DNA of 64,000 bases, from the NCBI GenBank assembly GCA_010279815.1, contig QEOQ01000088.1, positions 167,071 through 231,070 on the forward strand, read 5' to 3'. The position numbers and the translations under genes were made by a program. The first letter of the stretch is position 1, and each line of letters opens with the position of its first letter. This document shows positions 11,517-25,900 of this stretch, piece by piece. The notes beneath the pieces are model-generated. The model searched no databases. It was not told where the DNA came from and worked only from the letters and a program-made list of their open reading frames with translations. Source of the DNA: Brachionus plicatilis (Eukaryota > Rotifera > Eurotatoria > Ploima > Brachionidae).

Positions 11517-11851
11517 GACTTGTTTATTATAATAAAAACAAATATATTGTTAAAATACTTACGAAAATTTTCAAGCGTTAAAAAACTTAACGAGAGACCA
11601 GTATTTTATATAATATTTTTCTAAGATTAATTTATTGAACCAATTAATTTAGATTTTTAAAATAAATTTATGAAAAAAATTTTTATCAATTAAATTTTTC
11701 ACTTAATTAATTAAATTGCTTGTCGATTAATTTTTTTAGTGCAATTTAAATTAAAAAATTTTTGATAAAAAAATATGGCTCAAGTTTTTAATTTTTTATT
11801 AAGCGCTGTGAATTTTTGAACGAAAAAAAAATATTTCGATCATTTTCTGAT

Positions 11852-11896
11852 AAATGCATACAATTATTAAATTTATAGCAATAATTGTATGCATTT
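11852..11896. repeat. Perfect AT-rich hairpin, 17-bp stem
   Basis: AAATGCATACAATTATT and its exact reverse complement are separated by 11 bases. It is isolated, with no neighbouring ORF. It could be a small palindrome or the relic of a foldback element. Confidence 0.8.
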
Positions 11897-13942
11897 AATT
11901 TTTGTCTAGCTTCTTTAAATCCTTTTAGATGATGCATCCTTTGTATAACCAAAATGACGATTTAAAATCTTATCAAAAATATTTCTAATATTTTACTTTT
12001 GTGAAATTCACAAAAAATTCAAACTCATTTGTAATATGAATTTTTTAAGGTAGACTTTTTTTTCAGCATTTTTTATCATTCATCGTCTAGGCTTTTGATT
12101 CCATTATTAATTAAAAATCCAAGATTAAAATTTCCAAATCAACACAAAGTTTTAAAATTATTTTTAGCTTTGTAATGAGTTGAAGAAATTTTGATTAAGG
12201 CTTTTTTAATAGATCCATTTTAAACTCAAAGGTATATGCATCTGCTTTATAATGAATTTTGTATGCTTTAATCATTATTAATTTTTGTTTTTTAGTTTTT
12301 AATGGTAAAGCAATCAATGATTTATCAAAAAATAATTATCTGGATTCCTTTAAAATTTCAAAAGTATCAAAAATTACATAATTTTCTCATCAATTGAGGG
12401 AGAGAATTCCATAGTGAAACAAGAACAAATTCAAAAAATTCATCTAGATTATTTTATTTCTTGAACTATTTATTTTTCTTAAAAATACTTATTCAAAACA
12501 TAACATAACTCGCTTTGTTATTTTTCTAGTATTCTTTGGACTATCCGAATTAAGCTTTTTATTTTCCAAAACTTTGTTAATCAATTTGAAAAAAAATACT
12601 TACAGGATATTTAAAACAATTGGAAGAACGCATCAAATTTTGATAAAAGTATGAGCTTTGAAAATATTTTATCTAAATTTATCAAGTGCAAGTGATTATT
12701 TATGCAAAACTCGAAGTTTTATCATAGAAAACAGCTGGCTTGAAATATAAATGCTTTTTAGTTATTTAGAAAAAATAATAAAAGTTTATTCAAAACTCAA
12801 TATACATGATATTATTTTGTTTATTAGGCAAATGGTATTTTGACTAAAAATTTTGACTATATCAAAAATCTTAATCCTCATGAATTGTACAATTTTTACA
12901 AATGGTTTTAATAAGGTTTTAATAAGTCTATTTGAAAGAGGGTAGCGCTGTTTTTTTTATACAAAATTTCTGACACAAAACTTATTCATAATTAGAATTT
13001 CAATCATCAATGATTATAGTTCATTAGCTAAATAAAAATTTCAAAGATAATAATTTAAAAATTGTAATATATTTAAGCGTTTATTATTCAACATAATAGA
13101 GTTGCTTCCTGATAAAAAGTAAAAATTATAATTAAAATGTAATGATCAAGACATGTGCAGAGACACCGAAGATTTAGAATTCTCTAGAGCTTTAGTTTTC
13201 TGGAAAGTTTTTTTTTTATTTTATAATAATTAATTGAATTTAGTTCTTTAAAATTTTCGGTCTCATGAGAATATTGTCAAGGAAAAAACCACTTTATTGT
13301 GATTGCATAAACATATTGACTTTATTCTTAAATTAAAAGTAATATTTTTTTTTATTAAATGAAAAAAAAAACAAAGAAACCTTATTGATATATATCATTT
13401 TAAACTTTAAATGTTTTTATTATTATATGAAATAGGATTTCTCATTTTCGATCAACATCCCAACTCAAATTCGCTTATCATCTCATCATTTTGAAAAGAC
13501 CGATTTATTAGTCTTTTCTAAGCTTTTGAATTATCTTCATCACTCGAGAATTAAATCGTTGAGACTATTTATTTGTTATTGAAATGAATCTTTTCTTAAT
13601 TATTAATAGCTTTAATTCTTCTTTTATCTAGTTCCAGAGTTTTAGGACTAGAAATTTTTTCAAAACAAAATTTAAATCTAAATCAAATTAATTTCAAAAT
13701 TATTTTAATTTTAAAATTTTTCAATAACCAGAATTTTTTTTTTCAGAAAAATGAAATTAATAAAAGATTTTATTCGTTTCGGTCTGGTAAAAGAAGGTTT
13801 AAAAAAATTGGGAAGTATAAGATTTTATTATTTTTTTAATATTTAAAGACCTAATAATGAAAAGATTTTTTTTTTCATCAGTTGAAGTTTTGAACATTAG
13901 TTTAACGAGATTTTTCTAATGTCTGGGAGATATGAGTTGATA
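11897..13942. other. AT-rich stretch, nothing recognised
   Basis: About 2 kb without an exon-like frame, RNA gene or convincing repeat. Confidence 0.45.
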
Positions 13943-14285
13943 GACCTTTGCGACAAACTCACTTCCGATAAGGCATATCCGCCAATTTATCTAAATGAAA
14001 TAACACAACTAATTTTTGAAGTTTAATTTTTATTATTATAAAAAATATTCACAAGACACAATACCTAGATTTTTGATGGATAAATTTATAAAATCTAGGC
14101 CACTCTTATTTAATAAAGTATTTTACTAAAAGTTCTCAAATCTAATACATAATCCAGTCCCTAAACCAGGGCTCTGCCACGGAACCCGTTTACTTAACCA
14201 TTAAATTTAAAATTAAATTGCTTTATTTTTATTTAGTTAAAATTGTCGGATATGACTTATTGGAAGTGACTTTGTCAAGAAGGTC
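13943..14285. mobile_element. 343-bp TIR element (MITE-like)
   Basis: GACCTTTGCGACAAACTCAC with continuation TTCCGATAAGGCATATCCGC at the left is matched by the reverse complement of the right end (GACCTTCTTGACAAAGTCAC, then TTCCAATAAGTCATATCCG). The TIRs are about 46 bp with roughly 80-85% identity. The interior is AT-rich, non-coding and contains a GGCTCTGCCACGGAACC patch. I infer an old non-autonomous DNA transposon. Confidence 0.7.
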
Positions 14286-16700
14286 GTTTTTTTTTTTAAT
14301 TAATTCGACTTTAAGAGAAAAATATGTAAAATGGTTAAAATTCTAAACTGAAAAGCAAAAATACATTATAATTCCAAAGACAAAAATATTGTTTTACTCT
14401 AAGAAAATTTTCAAATCTTTCAAATTTGAAATTAATTAATGATATTATTATATATTTATTTTTTTTTTTCAAAACTAAATTTGAATTTGATATATTTTCC
14501 CTTTGAAATATCTAATTAGTTAATTTTTCGTCTTCAATTTTTTCAAATTTTCAAACCAAGTATTATTTATTGGATTTATCATATTTTTGAGTTTCTTTTA
14601 AAAAAAGTCAAACTGTTTATGAGAATAAATTTTATTTAGAAATATCAAATGAATAAAATTTTACTCATTAGACTAATTTAAATTAGCAACATTTAAACGA
14701 CACTTTTTTACGTTTCTCTAATATTTTTAAAGATTAGCTCAGTTTTATTTTGAATTTTTGTCACGCAATTATAAAATCCTATACGAACTCCATAAATGAT
14801 TATTAACAAATTAAATTTTTTGATAGTCAGAAAGTTCTTTTTCAAATATTATTTTATATTCTAAAAAGTTTTCAAGGCTCTATTCAAAAATACCATCAGC
14901 TTTTAGGTCTATCTGGAAACCTAAAGGGTTGTTTTTGGGTGAATTATGCTGTTTTTTTGTTCATTCAAAATTAAAATATCAAGATACTTAATATAAATTA
15001 TTAAAAATAAAGGGTGTTATATTAAATTTTAGCTCACCAGAAATCAACAGAAATATAATTAGAAATTTTTACACCCGAAGTTGTTTTTTCTCAATTTTAA
15101 AGAGTGTTGTTTGTTTAAGGATACCAAATAAAATGAATAAAGGATATGAAAAACCCAAAAAAAAATATGGTCCAGACTTCAGTACAAAAGAACATAACCA
15201 AATGAAATAAAATCAAATAAAAGAATATTTTTAAATATAAGGATGAATTTGTGTAGATTTATAGATATTTTAGATAATTTTAATTTATTCATTTTATTTA
15301 TTAAAATTTTTTGAATGAATAACCTGAGCTTATCAAGAAAAATAAATTTATATCATTCAAATAATTAAATGTTTAAGCTCTAAGTTTGTGCTGACAAAGT
15401 GTAGACTAATTGATAGACAATCTGAAATTAAAGAGAAAGAATTAGATAAAAAGAGAAATGATAAAAAGAACTCGATTACACTCTTATACCACTCTTATAC
15501 ATTCACGCAGAGAAAAATATATACCATACTTTACTAAGCAAGGTATTATTATTTTTATAAGTTTCAGAGCTGTTTATAAAGGCCAAAATTTAGAAAAAAT
15601 AAAAATTTTTGAATTATTTCTCAAGCTATTTGAATTTAGTAAAATTAAGTTAAGTTCAAGTCAGAATAGTTTCAGTAAAAATCATTAAATAAAACATTTT
15701 CACTTCAGCTTCATTTCAAATTTTCATTATGTGTTGATTCTTTTTGAGCAATTTTATCATTTAATCATGATAAATTAGAACAAATTTTTAATGGATTTTT
15801 TCAAAGTTGCCTTGCAAGCTTTTATCTTTATGCTGATTCAACTAAGAAAGATGAGATGAGCCCCTAGTAATTCAAATTTGTTAAATTTGTAATGTATTTA
15901 GCTGAAAAATTTTAAATTTTCTTCGAAGGTTAAATCAAACGCAGAAAGAAAATTAAGTTATTTAGATAGAGAAAAAAAGTTGCACTTGAAGAATTCAAAT
16001 TGAATTTTTTTTACAGTTCTTTTGCAGTGAAATATAGTATGCCTTGTAAAGTAATATTAACAAAATCAAATAAAAAAAAAAGAATTCATAAAATAATTTA
16101 TGAAAAATTTAAGATTTACTTTTATAAAGACATACATTTTATTAACTTTGCCATAAATAAATAAATAAATAAACAAAAAATTCAGCTCAAATAAAATAAG
16201 TCAAAACAACCAAAAAATCTATTTAAAAATAATTAATAGTTTTGCAAGAAAAGTATTTTAATGGAAGCTTAGCTTTATTTTATTTAATGCAACTATTTTT
16301 TTTTAAATTTAAGAAATCAAAAAAATGTGTATTTTATTACTAATTGAGACTAAAATATTTTTGATTTTTTTCCTGTTGAGTAAAAGCCTGTGTCTCATTT
16401 TGGCAATTGAAATAAGTTGTGAGCTAAAGTTGGTTTATTCTTTGTTTGTGGTCTCAAAAATTGGTCACTTTTCCCTTTGAAGCTTTTAGTCTAAGGTGAA
16501 ATAATTTTAGCTCACATCAGTTCCTATTTTTTACCACTCTTTGTAACAATTCTCTGTAATTTTTATTTCACCTTTATTTCTGTCCGCGGACAATTATAGC
16601 TGGACCTTCCATTGTTATATTTTTAAAAGGGCGCCAAACATTTTCCAATTGCTAAATACCACTAGCTAGATCCAAAGACTCCAACCTGTTAAAAATATTT
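14286..16700. other. AT-rich stretch, nothing recognised
   Basis: The frame at 15458-15688 (MIKRTRLHSYTTLIHSRRE...) is open for 76 codons, but it has no recognisable motif or splice context. I see nothing else. Confidence 0.4.
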
Positions 16701-16734
16701 TTTCCAATCTACATTTAATTTTTTAGGCTAATAT

Positions 16735-16835
16735 TTCATCGGATTCATAAAAATCTAGCTTCTTTAGGAAGGCTCGATGGGACACTTAGTCGAAGGCCTT
16801 GGTCAAATCCATGAATATGATTATTGAGGTAAAGT
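16735..16835 (-). pseudogene. LINE reverse-transcriptase fossil (motif around the first catalytic Asp)
   Basis: The minus strand reads FMDLTKAFD, a stop, then VSHRAFLKKLDFYESDE. This is the diagnostic non-LTR reverse-transcriptase block (F.DL.KAFD.V.H..LL.KL..YG) containing the catalytic Asp of RT domain A/2. A TAA replaces the residue after FD. Flanking sequence does not continue the RT in any frame I could follow, so only about 35 codons survive. It is a dead copy. Confidence 0.7.
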
Positions 16836-16849
16836 ATGTGCTTCTGTAT

Positions 16850-19800
16850 CAATGTTTGATTATAATGAGTACTTAATAAGAGTAAATTATTTTCTCTCAT
16901 GGAACTTTTTAAATAACATACATTTCCTGAATCAAAAATCTAAATTTTAGTCTAATATACTGATAAACATTATAAAAATTTTATTTTATGTAAATAAAAA
17001 AATTAGTCCGGATTTTAATTAATAAAAAATTAATATATCATCGATGATGTAAAAAATAATGCGCCATTATTCTAAGAATTTAATTTGTGTCTACAGATTA
17101 AGAAAAATTTTAAATAGCTCAATTACATTTTTCATCAGTATGATTTCTTGATTTTTAGCAGAGTTTAATTACGCAATAAATTCACTTTTAAAAGCAAGTT
17201 ATTTCTTTTCTTTTTAAATAGCTGAGTTTATTATTTTATTTTAGAAAAATCAAGACATAATATTCAAAAAATGTTATACTGTTTTACGATAGATGAAGCA
17301 TAAGCTAGAACGCTATTTAATTTTTTCCAAACAGAGTTTATTTTTCATCATAATCAGCGTTATGTTTGTCTTAATATTGAATGCTAATTACTGGGTTATA
17401 AATTTACACAAATCATGTTTAGTCGAGAAAAATATTCCAACTGTAATCAAGAGTAAAATCTTCAATATTTAAAGACACTAAATGTTATCGAGTTACATTA
17501 TGTCAAGACTGAAAATTTTTACTTGAATTCATTCAAATTAAGAATTATTTTAATTTTTTCCAGTCTTCACCCATTAAAATTTAGTTTGATTATGTGAACC
17601 AGAAAAAATTTACATATTTTTTTTTATTTATCCTAGAAAAAATTCATTTTTGAATAAATAAATTCTACTTGAAAATGAGTTAACACATGGATGAAATTAT
17701 GGAATAATCTAACATCAGAAACATTTTTGTTTTTATTCCCTGTAAAAAAATTGTAATCCGAAAATCGAATTATTAATTTCCACATATTAAAAATGCTGAT
17801 AATAAAATTAAAGAGAAAAATGAACTTTATCTGGTGTTATCTTTTTTCCATGACAGTTACAGCTTTTCTAAAATTTTAGACAAAAATTTACATTTTCGAT
17901 TTTATTATTTTATTCTAGTTATTTTTCTAATATAGTTTAATTCAACTTTTACCTTTTTTTTTTCAATTTTAAAAGCTTATTTTGTTTTTTAAATTTAAAT
18001 TAATAAAATATTTTTTTCAGAGATTTAATCAATTTTTAATCTTTAAAAAACAAAATTTCAAATCGTTCCAAAATTTTATATTTTATTTAAGTCAATTCAA
18101 AATAATGTTCAATTAGGTAAAAAATGTTCTCGTATAGAAATCACATTAAATAATAAAAATAATGATATTCTATTATCGCAAAATGTAATAATCGAATTTT
18201 TTTATCAAAATAAATATAACAGACTAAATAAATCGATATGATGCTAATAGATTTTATTTAATTTCTATTTTTTTCTATTAAGTTTTTTTTTTATTCTGAA
18301 AAGAATGTTTCAGAAAACATGAATTTTAGAAATTACTAATTAATCTTTTGTTCTATTTTGATTGTTTATGTGACCCACAATTTTCCAAGGGGATGCATGG
18401 TTAATTTAAAATTTGTTTTTTTCTAATACATAATAATTATGTTAAGCACCTTTAATAATTAACAAAATTATTTTTAAAGTAAAGAAATTTTCTTTGTGTC
18501 AATTTTAAAAAAGTTGTTGGGACCATTTTTAAAATTTAAAAAATTAAAAAATTTAAAAATTTAAAATAAAGGAGCTTAAAACATTCTTTTTTGAATGATT
18601 GTATGAACTAAGCCATACTAATGAATCACTCTGATTTTTTCATATGCATAATTTTTAATTTTTTTCAAAAGTTGATTTTAGCAGATCAAATTTTTGGGAA
18701 AAAAAAATTAAAATCTAAAAAAATTCTTTTAGTTCAACAATTAAGTACCGAAGTATGAGATCTTAAGCATATTTTTTATCACAAAGTAAGAGGGGTAGTA
18801 TTATGATAAAAATGGTTAAATTGATCAAGCTAGCTTTACAATAAAAAATAAGCAAACAAATAAACGCAGCTCATTAACTTTTGCTATTGATTTTTCTTCT
18901 AAGACAATATTAAGACCTTAAACATTGATGAAAACATATTTTCCAAATATTTGTACCTATGGGTGTTTTTCTATCATTTATTTTGTTTTAATAGATTTGT
19001 ACATTGTCATCAACATGGACATTTATTATCTCCTAAAACCAGTTAGACTAATGAATTGGGGTCAAACGATGAAGCAGACTTATTTAAAAATAAAAAGAAA
19101 AAAATGGTTTGAGATAACAGAAAGACTAAGTTAAAAAAAAAAAAATTCGACATAAATATTTTGTATACTTTATATTAATTATTATAATAAAAAGCTTTAA
19201 TTTTCATTACAGAACAATTTAAAAAAAAAAACATAAATTTCCTCGCGCATTCTCCCACTGTTTATTATCTTTTTCAACATAACTTATGCAACAAGTCTAA
19301 GTCTTTTTTCTCGCCCTTAAATGTCATAAACCCAGCATTTATCTTCGGGATTAGATAATCTGCAAAAATATTTTCAAACTAAAACTAAGTCTAATTCCAA
19401 GATAAACAAAGCAAATGTCCTAGACAAAAAGCCAAGAACCCAATGTTGTGACACAATTTAGTGCTGGCAAAAACCACAAATATTGTGTGCTTTTAATCAT
19501 GGTCTAATTGGTCATCTAGGCAAACATAGAGATAAAGTTAATTAGTATTTTTTTATTTTATAAGCCAAAAAGCTTAGGAGATAAACACTGAAAGGTTAGC
19601 TTGAGCCCAGTGGGGAATATTGCGCAGAAAAGATTTGCTTTTGTATCAATTGTGGAAAATAGACAGACCTCTCGTACTTAATCAGTCTTTTTTTTTAGAT
19701 TGAAAAAGCCAGCCTATGGCCCAGTACCACTGCTATTTTCGGTCAACAAATTGGTTAGCTAGAGTATGCTTAATGTAAACTTAACATTCAAGTATAGTTG

Positions 19801-19950
19801 CAACTATAATTACGTATGCACAATTTGCAATCGTTGCCATAATTTGAAATTATTTATTAAAAAATTTACTTTAGTTTTTGATTACGGTATAATTTTGATT
19901 CAACCGCAAGTTCAAGACAAGGCTTTGTGCACTCGTTCTTGATATCAAAT
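16850..19950. other. AT-rich upstream region of the SID-1 gene, nothing firm
   Basis: About 3.1 kb upstream of the SID-1-family gene. Sequence complexity rises around 19230-19800 (less AT, no long ORF), which may hold promoter or UTR sequence or an unrecognised repeat. The 69-codon ORF at 18925-19134 has no recognised motif. Confidence 0.4.
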
Positions 19951-19951
19951 T

Positions 19952-22900
19952 ATGAAATTTTTATATTCATTGCCATTAATTTTAGTAAGTGGATTTTTTT
20001 TAATTTTTTAAAAATAGAAAAAAATTTGTCACCAAATTTCTTCACCCAGTGTTCAGAGTTTTATTTGTGAAAGTGAATAATGGGAAAATTTTGAACAATA
20101 GATTAGTTTGCTGATAAAAAAACTTTGCACTCATAATAAAGCCACTTTTTTTACTTCGATCTTTGGCTTTTGATCTATTTCTGGTTTTGAAAAAAAATTA
20201 TTTTACAATTGAAACTGCCTAAAATTATAAACTGCGGATTAACAAAAAAAAAAGGATTTTATTTTAATTTTATTTTCTTTGGTAAAATAAAATTTTTTCT
20301 ATTCTATTTTCATGACGCCCTTGTTCCAAATGAAAGTGTTTGATACTTCACTTTTTTCTTTCAAACTCGATTTATCTCCAAGTTTGTGGACAATGGATTT
20401 TTTCTACAGTTCATAATTTTTGATAAATTATATTTCGAAAAATTTGATTTATTTTATTTTTTAATGATCATTAAAATAAAATTTGAAATCTATAAAAAAA
20501 TAATTTTGTTTTTTTGAAGCCTAAATTATTTTTTCATCTAAGACATTGACTGCTGATCTCTTCAGAATTGACTGCAGTAACCATTGATATTTATAATATT
20601 GAACAGCTCTATCTTTAGTTTTATTTGATTCTTTATCTTGGAATTTTTTTTATCAAAACCTGAAGCTATATCATATTCGTCAAATTTAATCTGAGAGTTA
20701 CTTTTCTAAGACAATAAATCACTTTCTCTTTGTTTATTTTTAATTTTAAATTTTAAAATAAATAAATCCTTAACTAAATCATCAAATTGGTAGCCTCATT
20801 AGAAACCAAAAATATTGAATAATTATTGTCCATCTAGAACAATAATCTGTGAAGAGTCATCATCATTTACAACACCATCAACTAAATTAGGATGAGAAAA
20901 TGATAAAAAAGTTATATCTTGGCATTTCAGTATTAAATAATTATTTTTCAATATTTTTTTCATTTTCTGGTATTGTGAATTTCAAAAAAAAATTGAACAA
21001 AAATTCTTCATTTTTTAAAAAATTAAAATTAAAGTTCATAAAAAATATTAGAAAAAATACCGCAGCATACTTTGTTGCACATTTTTTACCTAAAATAATT
21101 TTTCTGATGTAAAAAATGACAAAAAATAACTAATCAATAAGATTCAAATAGATTATTGATTTGATTTATTAAAAATAAAGAAAATAAAAATTTTATTTTA
21201 GGTAAAAAAGGTGCAACAAAGTATTCTGCACAATTTTACAGAATTTTTTATTAAGTTTGATTTTAACAAATTAAAAAAATGAAGAATTTTTGTTCAGTTT
21301 GTATTTGAAATTCACAAAACCTCATTTTCTAGCATTAGAGTAAAATTAAATTTCAGTGAAAATTATGAGCCTTCAAATTGTAAAATTTACAAAAGATCCA
21401 TTAAGCAGAATTACTTTTAAAAATAAAATTTATTTGCCAAAATATTAAATTGAAAATTCAATTTTGTTTTCCAGCCAAAACAATTTGAGAATTTTTTCTA
21501 TTTAACAAATTCCACAGTTTTGAAAAATAATATCAAATTATATAAGTGTCTTAATCAAATAAATTAAGTCAAACATTAATGATTTGAATTTTTATCCAAA
21601 TATATATAATTCAAGATTTTATTTGGTATATAAAATTTTAATTTTCGGCTCTTTGGCATTTGAGTCTTTTTTTCACTATAAGATCTATTTTTCTCTAAAA
21701 AATAATTGCAGCTAAACAAAAATATTTTTTCCCTTTTTTGAAAATTTTTTCGAACTGAAATGAAATTTTCCCCCATAAGTCCAAAAAATTTTCAAAAAAG
21801 TCTGATAAAATTTTTTTCCTTTTTAAAAATACCAAACTTTAGCTAAAGTATTCCTTTTACGCTTCCTTTTGATCACTATGTTTTTGAAACTGAAATCAAT
21901 TTTAAATTATTAATTTAGAATCGAAAGATTACGATATCCAAATCTTAACTAAAATCCTTTTCAGTTCAGGATAATTTCAGAAAAGCTAATAATGTTCATT
22001 TAAATTATTTTCTTTAAATTTTGTTTAATAAAAGGCAAAATAATTTTTAGAATGAATCTTTCAAATCTTTTAAATTAAATTAAATTACAAAAATTATTTT
22101 TTATTTTTTTTTTAATTTAAGACTTGAGACTAATTATTAAAATTTTTATAGCTGGTAAAATCAACAATATTCTCAGTAATCAGCACAATCACAGTACGAG
22201 TCTCAGATTTAACAATAGGTCAACAAGTAAACAATGTATCAATCAGTTCCAATTCAGAAGACATATATCGAATAGTCTACAATAGTTCAGTAATTATGAA
22301 AAAAAATTTTTTTTTTAATTTTACTTAACTTAAAAATAAGAATACGACTTTAAATGTGTTTGCCTCCACTGATGCCACTGTGGACTTACCACTTTTGATA
22401 GTGATCCGTCAGGAAAAAGGTCTTGTATCTCTTCAGCTGCCTAATAAAGAAACTGGACGCACTGTTCAAAATGTAAGCCGAATTTTGTGTCCAGCTTACG
22501 TTAGCCGTGACTCATTAGGCCTCAGTACCCTATACATCGACTTGTACACTTCATCAGTTGCCAATATATCATACTCTCTTAAAGTCAGCTATTTTTCTTC
22601 CTTTATTCTCACTGAAAATAAAAAAATAACCACTGTGGTGTCGCCTTTTGCTCCGGTTTTTTTCAAATATGATATGCGAACCGAGTCTTCGTTGGTCAAA
22701 TTCACTTCTAATGACCGCATTTGCACCACCGTTTCAGTCCAAAGGATGATGTGCCCTGTTTTTGATCTGAAGCATACAATTGACTTTGCCGGTCAGTACC
22801 AAACTATGACTTCTCTAGCCGCAATTTCTGTTGATGTAAAATTAATTGCTAAAAAAAAAAAACTTTTTTATTTCTATTTTATTTATTTAAAAAAAGAATC

Positions 22901-25900
22901 CAAATTTAATTTACAAATCAATGTATGTAGTTGTAAGTGTTCATCCGACTGATAGAGAGTGCTGCGGCAGTCCAAATTGTACCGGGGCTTCTGGGCATAG
23001 AATTAAAAATGTCACAATTGAACTCAAACCTGGCTACAATAGTAAATTTTTTAATAAAATTTAAGATAAATTTTTTTAAATTTTTTCAGACATGAATGTT
23101 AACTTGAGCTATGCGATAACTTTATCGGTGTTTTTGGCAATCTACGTGGTAATATGTCCATTTTTGTGCTTCGTAGAGCCTTATTGTGAAAAAAACCTAA
23201 AGAATCTTATAGATGGTAATTTAAAAAAATCAAAAATTTTAATTTAATTATTTTGCATCAGAATACAAGCTTAATCAGACCACTTTTACAGTTAGTTCGG
23301 CGGTGACGCCTACTTCCAACAATCGAATATACGACTTTCCCGATCAAATTTTGCATGTGAAAATTGAAAAGCTAACAGAAGTTAAAAAAGTGTCCAAAGC
23401 CAATTTAAAATCGAATGAAAAATTGCTGGCAATTCAAGCTGTTCAGAACAATAAGAGCCAAAATTTCAAAAAAAATCCAAATATAATCAAAAAGCAATCG
23501 AATCAAATTGAAAACCAAAATAGTGTAAATTCTGAGACCTCTCCAAGCACTCAAAACGGAATTGACTCTGATTATTTACACCATGATAATTTGAATAGAA
23601 GTAGGTTGATTTTTCTTTCATTTAATTTATATTTGGACACGAGTTTTTTTTGGTTAAAATAAATAAAAACAAGAAATAAAAGTTGTTCTATTTTACACAC
23701 TAAATATTCAATTTAAATAAATAAGAAAAAAATTTAAATAAAAAAACGCTAAAATATTTTTGAAATATTTATTCAAAAAATTTGAAAAATGGTCTGATTT
23801 TGAAAAATATCACTCTACTAAAATAAATTTGCAGACAAGAATTTTATTAATTTTTAATTTATTTTTTTCTAATTTTTTACTCTTAAAAAAGTGATAAAAA
23901 TAAAGGAATAATTTTAATTTGTACTGAAAAGATAATTTAGGCAACATTAATTATTGTTTTAAAATCTATTAGTTTAAAGCTTCATAAGTTAAAAATATCT
24001 AAAAATGATTAATAAATAAAGAATAATAAAATTTAATTTTATAAAATAAAATTTATTTCAAAATAAAAGTTGATTGTTTCTGGTGAAAAAAAGAATTTTT
24101 AAAAATTTTAAATTTTATAAGCTCATGTAACATAAAAAAGTAAAATTAAATTTAATTTCATATTTATTTAAATTTGTGAAACAATTAATTTTTCTCAAAT
24201 AAAATTTATTGTCTATCAACTGGTGCTATCCTTAGATACATAAATTATAATGTTTTCCTTTTTTGTATATGTTCTTGAACAACCAAGTATTAATTAGTGA
24301 AATGTGTTAATTAAGGTAATTTTTATATCAAAAAGTATATTTTAATTAATTTAGTAAAAAATCAAAAGCATTATTTAATTTTTAATCAATTTATTATATT
24401 TTTATTAAAAAAAAATTTTTATTTTTAATATGCAGTTTTTATTTAATTTATGGTATATTTTATTCAAAGAATGGGTATAAATTATATAATGCGTTAATTA
24501 GTCACCTTTAGAATTTTTTAATTTTTCAAAAGCTCTTTTGATTAAAAAATTTTGGAAAATCAAAATGCTAATGGAAGATTGATCGGTAAACTGTTGAATA
24601 AATTTTTATTTTCAATATTTTTTAAAAGTCAAAAATTTAGGAAATAAATCTATTTTTCAAAATCTAATTCATTATTCTTTAGATAAATTCAGTGTTTTTT
24701 TCCGGTATTTTGAAAATTTGAAAAAATATCTTTCGATCTATTATACTCATAGATTCTAAACATGAAAATTTTTCAGACTTGGATAAACATCTTTTTTCAC
24801 TCAATATTCTTTTATTTTGGAATCGATAAATTAATTCTTTTTCCTTAGGTTCAATTTTGAATTTTGTCTTTTTTCATCAATTTTAATTTATTTTTTTGTT
24901 CAACTAATTTAAGCAAGTATACAAAAAAAACATTCACTTAAAAAATTTAATTTTCATTTTAAATTCTTGAATTATAATTTAAATTTTATTATAGACATTA
25001 AATTTATTAGAAAATATTAACTGATAGATTGTAAAATGAATTATTTTTTGAAGTGGTTATTAAAAATGGTTGAGAAATTTCTAATCTAAGTCTCAAAAAG
25101 TACAAATTTTCTATTTGAATAAATTTTCTTTTTGTTTTAAAAAGAGACTTGATAAAATAAACCCAATAAAAATATTTGTTAAATTTGTTTTATCATATTA
25201 GCCAACTTTTGTTCTTTTTAAAATTTTTAATATTTACACTAATACTTTATTATCATAGGAGAGTAGTATAAATTTCTGGCTATTAATAATACCTAGTTTT
25301 ACCGACAAAAAAACTCGTGTCAAAAAAAATTGGCAAAATGCATGTCTCATTTTTTAAAAGTTAATTTAACTATAGCTTCAAACAATTTAACTTATGCACC
25401 CGCTATTAATTTAGAAAATAATGTTTTAGGTATTTTAATTTTTGGATAAAATTCAAAGTTTTAATTAATACTTACTTAAATAGTCAACGAAAATAACTCG
25501 TTTAGTTCGAGTGAATACGACAAAGTGGAGGATGCCGAAGCATATAAACAGGGTGTTAGAAACAAGCCAAATTTAAAGGTGCACGACCTGGCCAGGAAGC
25601 AGCCTAAACTCCTAGACCGTAAAATAATGAACTATCCAAGACTGATAATTGCCATTGCTACATTTTATGTCTTGCCAGTAGTTCAGCTTGTTCTTCTTCA
25701 TCAAACGGTGAGAAAAATTAGATGAAAATTTTTTTCTAATTTTTCAAAATTTTTTCATTCTCAGCAATTGACCAAATCGGGCAATGAGGACTCGTGCTTT
25801 TTTAACTTTTTATGCATGGTAAAATCTGGTCCATTTGCCGCATTCAATAACATATTCAGTAATGTTGGCTACATCTTGCTGGGCATAATGTTCATCATTG

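Noticed and set aside
19600..19720. Strings resembling rRNA (AGTGGGGAATATTGCGCA on +, AGTACGAGAGG on -)
   Set aside because: They resemble small- and large-subunit rRNA motifs but lie on opposite strands within about 100 bp, with no surrounding rRNA sequence. I treat them as chance unless a search shows a mitochondrial or bacterial insertion.
20900..21112. 70-codon ORF upstream of SID-1 exon 2
   Set aside because: It spans one arm of the 20969-21321 MITE and is K/N/F-rich, so it is compositional.
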